Of a stretch of 8,232 nucleotides of DNA, positions 5,988 to 8,232 are shown one piece after another (positions within the stretch are counted from its first letter, which is position 1; each line of letters begins with the position of its first letter). This DNA comes from Alphaproteobacteria bacterium. Its GTDB lineage: Bacteria; Pseudomonadota; Alphaproteobacteria; CACIAM-22H2. The stretch covers positions 1 through 8,232 of the forward strand of contig VGDA01000144.1 in the NCBI GenBank assembly GCA_016869915.1, given 5' to 3'. The notes under the pieces were generated by a model. That model was not told the DNA's origin and did not search any database. It worked only from the letters and a program-made list of their open reading frames with translations. Position numbers and translations under genes: made by a program.

Positions 5988-6902
5988 ATGCTCCAGTTGC
6001 TCGTCGACGGGCTCGTCGTCGGATCGACCGTGGCGCTCGGCGCCATCGGCCTGACGCTCACCTACTCGCTGCTGCGCTTCGCCAATTTCGGCCACGGGGA
6101 GCTGCTGACCATCGGCGCCTACGCCGCGCTCGCCGTGGTGGGCGCGCTCGCCGGGTTCGCGGCGCCCCCGATCGGGCCGTTCTCCTTCGGCTGGCCGCTC
6201 CTCGCGGCGCTGCCGGTCGCGGCGGCCGCGACCGCGCTCGTCGCGCTGGCCGTCGACGCCGCGCTCTTCGCGCGGCTGCGCGCGCGCGGCGCCGCGATCG
6301 TCCTCATCATCGCGAGCTTCGGCGCGGCGCTGGCGCTGCGCAACCTGCTGCTCTTCTCCTTCGGCCCGCTGCCCGAGTACTACAGCCGCGAGATCCAGAT
6401 CGCGATCGCGCTGGTGCCGCGCTCGGTGCTCGGCGGCATGCGCGTCACGCCGGACCAGGCCTTCGTCCTCGGCCTCGCGCTGGCGTGCATGGCGGCGCTC
6501 CACCTCTTCCTGTCGCGTACCGTCCTCGGCAAGGCGATGCGCGCGACCGCCATGAACCCCGACCTCGCGCGAGTCGCCGGCATCGACACCGCGGCGGTGA
6601 TCCGCGCGACATGGATCCTCGGCGCCACGCTCGCATCGGTCGCGGGCGTCTTCGCCGGGCTGACCGGTCAGGTGCGCACGACGCTCGGCTTCGAGCTCCT
6701 CCTGCCGATGTTCGCCGCCGCCATCCTCGGCGGCGTCGGCAGCGTCCTCGGCGCCGCGATCGGCGGCCTGGTCGTCGGCCTCGCGGAAAGCCTGCTGACA
6801 CCCGTGCTCGGCGCCGAGTACCGCGCCGCCTCCGCCTTCCTCGCGATCATCGCGATCCTGCTGGTCCGGCCGCAGGGCCTGTTCGGGAAGGCCGCGCGAT
6901 GA
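5988..6902 (+). CDS. livH: Liv/HAAT-type ABC transporter permease LivH
   Basis: A 304-residue inner-membrane permease, one half of the transmembrane channel that receives substrate from the periplasmic receptor. It is almost wholly hydrophobic, with about eight predicted membrane segments (roughly residues 3-26, 38-58, 70-96, 102-125, 155-176, 205-226, 236-268 and 280-296). Family landmarks are FANFGHGELL (31-40), a cytoplasmic coupling loop GKAMRATAMNPDLARVAG (181-198) that contacts the ATPases, AILGGVGSVLGA (245-256), and the closing RPQGLFG (294-300). The start is ATG 5988, four bases after livF. A GGAGG lies 12 bases upstream, rather far. The stop overlaps the livM start (ATGA at 6899-6902). 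The length is normal, and no defect is seen. Confidence 0.95.
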   Translation: MLQLLVDGLVVGSTVALGAIGLTLTYSLLRFANFGHGELLTIGAYAALAVVGALAGFAAPPIGPFSFGWPLLAALPVAAAATALVALAVDAALFARLRARGAAIVLIIASFGAALALRNLLLFSFGPLPEYYSREIQIAIALVPRSVLGGMRVTPDQAFVLGLALACMAALHLFLSRTVLGKAMRATAMNPDLARVAGIDTAAVIRATWILGATLASVAGVFAGLTGQVRTTLGFELLLPMFAAAILGGVGSVLGAAIGGLVVGLAESLLTPVLGAEYRAASAFLAIIAILLVRPQGLFGKAAR

Positions 6903-7885
6903 GCGACCTCGCCGGCATCGCCAGCTACGCGGCGTTCTTCCTCGCCTTCGCGGGGATCTTCGCGGTGGTCGTGCTCGGCCTGAACCTGCAATGGGGATTC
7001 ACCGGCCTCTTCAACGTCGGCGTCGCCGGCTTCGTCGCGATCGGCGCCTACGTGTCGGCGATCCTGACCACGCCGGACCATCCGGAGCAGCTCGGCGGCT
7101 TCGCGCTGCCGATCCTCGCGGGCTGGGCGGGCGCCGCCGTCGCCGCCGGCCTCGCGGGCCTCGTGGTGGGCGTGGCGGCGCTTCGCCTGCGCCACGACTA
7201 CCTCGCCATCGCCACTTTCGGCGTGGCCGTCGCCATCCAGCTCGTCGCGCTCAACGCGCAATGGATCGGCGGTGGCCCGTTCGGCCTGCATTTCATCCCG
7301 AAGCCGTTCGAGTCGACGCTCGGGGCGGGCCTGCCGTTCAACGCCGCGTATCTCGCGCAGGTCGTCGCCATCGTCGCGCTCGCCTACGCGGCCCTCGAGC
7401 GGCTGGTGCGCTCGCCCTGGGGGCGCGTGCTGCGGGCCATCCGCGAGGACGAGGCCGCCGCCGAGTCCCTGGGCAAGCGCGTCTTCGCCTTCCGGCTGCA
7501 GGCCTTCGTCCTCGGTAGCGCGTTGATGGGGCTGGGCGGCGCGCTCTATGCGCATTTCGTTGGCTACATCGCGCCCGAGGACTTCCTGCCGATCCTGACC
7601 TTCCAGCTCTGGACCATGCTGGTCGTCGGCGGCGCGGGAAACAACCGCGGCGCGATCCTCGGCGCGGTGGTGGTCTGGGGCGTCTGGGCCATGTCGGGCG
7701 GCGCGCTGCGGGCGATGATGCCCGCCGACGCGCAGGCGCGCGGCGCGGCGCTGCAGGTCGTGCTGATCGGGATCCTCCTCGCCGCGATGCTCGTGCTGCG
7801 CCCGCGCGGCCTGCTCGGCGAGGAGACGGCGATCTCGCGCCACGCGGCTGCGCCCGCGCCCGCGGACGAACGGCGACCGGGCTGA
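6899..7885 (+). CDS. livM: Liv/HAAT-type ABC transporter permease LivM
   Basis: A 328-residue inner-membrane permease, partner of LivH. Landmarks are LGLNLQWGFTGLFNVGVAGF (26-45, the family's N-terminal signature), SPWGRVLRAIREDE (172-185, cytoplasmic coupling loop), LVVGGAGNNRGAILGA (241-256) and RPRGLLGE (301-308). There are roughly eight to nine hydrophobic segments. After the last of them a short Ala/Pro-rich, charged tail (311-328) ends the protein; tails of this sort vary in the family. ATG 6899 overlaps the livH stop, with GAAGG seven bases upstream. It is the last gene of the four-gene transporter unit; a 111-base gap follows before the TAXI receptor gene. Confidence 0.95.
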   Translation: MSDLAGIASYAAFFLAFAGIFAVVVLGLNLQWGFTGLFNVGVAGFVAIGAYVSAILTTPDHPEQLGGFALPILAGWAGAAVAAGLAGLVVGVAALRLRHDYLAIATFGVAVAIQLVALNAQWIGGGPFGLHFIPKPFESTLGAGLPFNAAYLAQVVAIVALAYAALERLVRSPWGRVLRAIREDEAAAESLGKRVFAFRLQAFVLGSALMGLGGALYAHFVGYIAPEDFLPILTFQLWTMLVVGGAGNNRGAILGAVVVWGVWAMSGGALRAMMPADAQARGAALQVVLIGILLAAMLVLRPRGLLGEETAISRHAAAPAPADERRPG

Positions 7886-7914
7886 GGCTGGCGGCGCCGC
7901 TGGCCGCTCGGCGA

Positions 7915-7943
7915 TGGACAGGCCAGGCGCGCGCCTCTACCCT
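7915..7943 (+). promoter_or_regulatory. Candidate promoter of the TAXI receptor gene
   Basis: TGGACA (7915-7920, five of six matches to TTGACA), a 17-base spacer, then TACCCT (7938-7943, three of six to TATAAT). It lies ~55 bases upstream of the receptor ATG in the 111-base gap after livM. The spacing is ideal and the -35 good, but the -10 is poor, so this is a moderate inference. If real, the receptor gene is a separate transcription unit from livGFHM. Confidence 0.4.
7925..7936. repeat. 12-base perfect palindrome within the candidate promoter spacer
   Basis: AGGCGCGCGCCT reads identically on both strands and lies between the candidate -35 and -10 boxes. It is flanked by the inverted pair GGCCA (7921-7925) and TGGCC (7946-7950). 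The nested symmetry makes an operator plausible, although alternating GC runs also arise by chance in this composition. Confidence 0.35.
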
Positions 7944-7956
7944 CGTGGCCAAATGG

Positions 7957-7971
7957 CGCTGCTATGCAGCG
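7957..7971 (+). repeat. Short hairpin in the leader of the TAXI receptor gene
   Basis: CGCTGC-TAT-GCAGCG, a perfect 6-base stem with a 3-base loop, sits between the candidate promoter and the ribosome site. No T-run follows, so it is not a standard terminator for the liv operon. It could be an RNA-stabilising leader structure or another operator. Confidence 0.35.
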
Positions 7972-7986
7972 GCATCCGGCAACAGC

Positions 7987-7991
7987 GGAGG
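7987..7991 (+). promoter_or_regulatory. Ribosome binding site of the TAXI receptor gene
   Basis: GGAGG followed by AAGCC and ATG: a strong site with five-base spacing that fixes the start at 7997 rather than the in-frame ATG three codons later. Confidence 0.85.
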
Positions 7992-7996
7992 AAGCC

Positions 7997-8232
7997 ATGA
8001 ACTCGATGATCAAGGGACTCTGTGCGCTCGCGCTCGGCGCGGTGCTGGCAGCGGCGCCGGCGGCGGCGCAGACGCCGCGCTCGCTCACGCTCGGCACCGC
8101 CTCGGTCGGCGGCGTGTTCTTCGTCTACGGGCAGGTCTGGGCGAACCTCGCCTCGGACGCGATCAAGGTCCCCATCAACACGCGCCAGACCGACGGCCCC
8201 AACCACAACATCATCCTGACCGAGACGCGGCA
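7997..8232 (+). CDS. TAXI-family TRAP transporter solute receptor, N-terminal fragment
   Basis: The first 78 codons of a gene that leaves the window on the right. Residues 1-24 form a signal peptide (MNSMIKGL, Ala/Leu-rich core, cleavage after AAA before QTPRS), so the product is periplasmic. The mature part starts SLTLGTASVGGVFFVYGQVW (29-48). LTLGTASVGG followed by an aromatic stretch is the N-terminal signature of the TAXI branch (TRAP-associated extracytoplasmic immunogenic protein) of solute receptors. TDGPNHNI (65-72) matches the next conserved family segment. These receptors feed sodium- or proton-driven TRAP membrane proteins, usually a fused 4TM-12TM protein encoded nearby; none is visible here, but the downstream DNA is missing. 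The ligand is unknown; known TAXI ligands include glutamate-like and other carboxylates. It shares a strand with livGFHM but is separated by a promoter-like gap. Confidence 0.88.
   Translation, partial: MNSMIKGLCALALGAVLAAAPAAAQTPRSLTLGTASVGGVFFVYGQVWANLASDAIKVPINTRQTDGPNHNIILTETR

Noticed and set aside
4503..6503. Minus-strand open frame of 666 codons opposite livG, livF and livH
   Set aside because: It is Arg/Ala/Glu/Asp-rich with no recognisable domain and fully overlaps three genes with intact motifs. This is a composition artefact.
7886..7910. Possible intrinsic terminator after livM around the palindrome GCGGCGCCGC (7891-7900)
   Set aside because: The palindrome has no loop and no following T-run. 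In this GC-rich background it is not enough to call a terminator.

Overview
The window is a very GC-rich stretch (about 70% G+C or more by eye) with densely packed genes that overlap or sit a few bases apart. It carries a branched-chain-amino-acid-type (HAAT/Liv) ABC transporter and the start of a TAXI-type TRAP receptor. Such solute-binding-protein-rich gene sets are typical of high-GC Proteobacteria. An alphaproteobacterium of the Rhodospirillales/Acetobacteraceae type is my best guess; a high-GC betaproteobacterium is not excluded. This is inference from composition and gene content, because no marker gene is present.

Layout. Two gene clusters diverge from a 62-base region at 4444-4505. 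The leftward cluster, on the minus strand and read from 4443 down to 1, encodes a small TIGR04076-like protein, an aldo/keto reductase (AKR), a periplasmic Liv-type substrate-binding protein, a second AKR fused in one reading frame to a C-terminal Rid (YjgF/UK114-like) domain, and the N-terminus of a PdxA-family dehydrogenase cut by the window edge. The rightward cluster, on the plus strand, encodes the other four parts of the Liv transporter in the order LivG, LivF, LivH, LivM, with ATGA overlaps at two of the three junctions. After a 111-base gap with promoter-like and palindromic sequence comes the N-terminal part of a TAXI-family TRAP solute receptor, which runs off the right edge.

How the genes may work together. 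The receptor for the ABC transporter lies among oxidoreductase genes, divergent from its membrane and ATPase subunits. The simplest reading is one uptake-plus-catabolism locus. The periplasmic protein captures an unknown small carboxylate, amino-acid-like or amide-like solute, LivHM/LivGF import it, and two related AKRs, a Rid domain and a PdxA-type dehydrogenase process it. The substrate cannot be read from the sequence. The Rid domain lacks the arginine needed for enamine/imine deamination in canonical RidA, so its role is open. No regulator gene, RNA gene, mobile element or CRISPR array is visible. The whole window is coding apart from the spacers annotated below.
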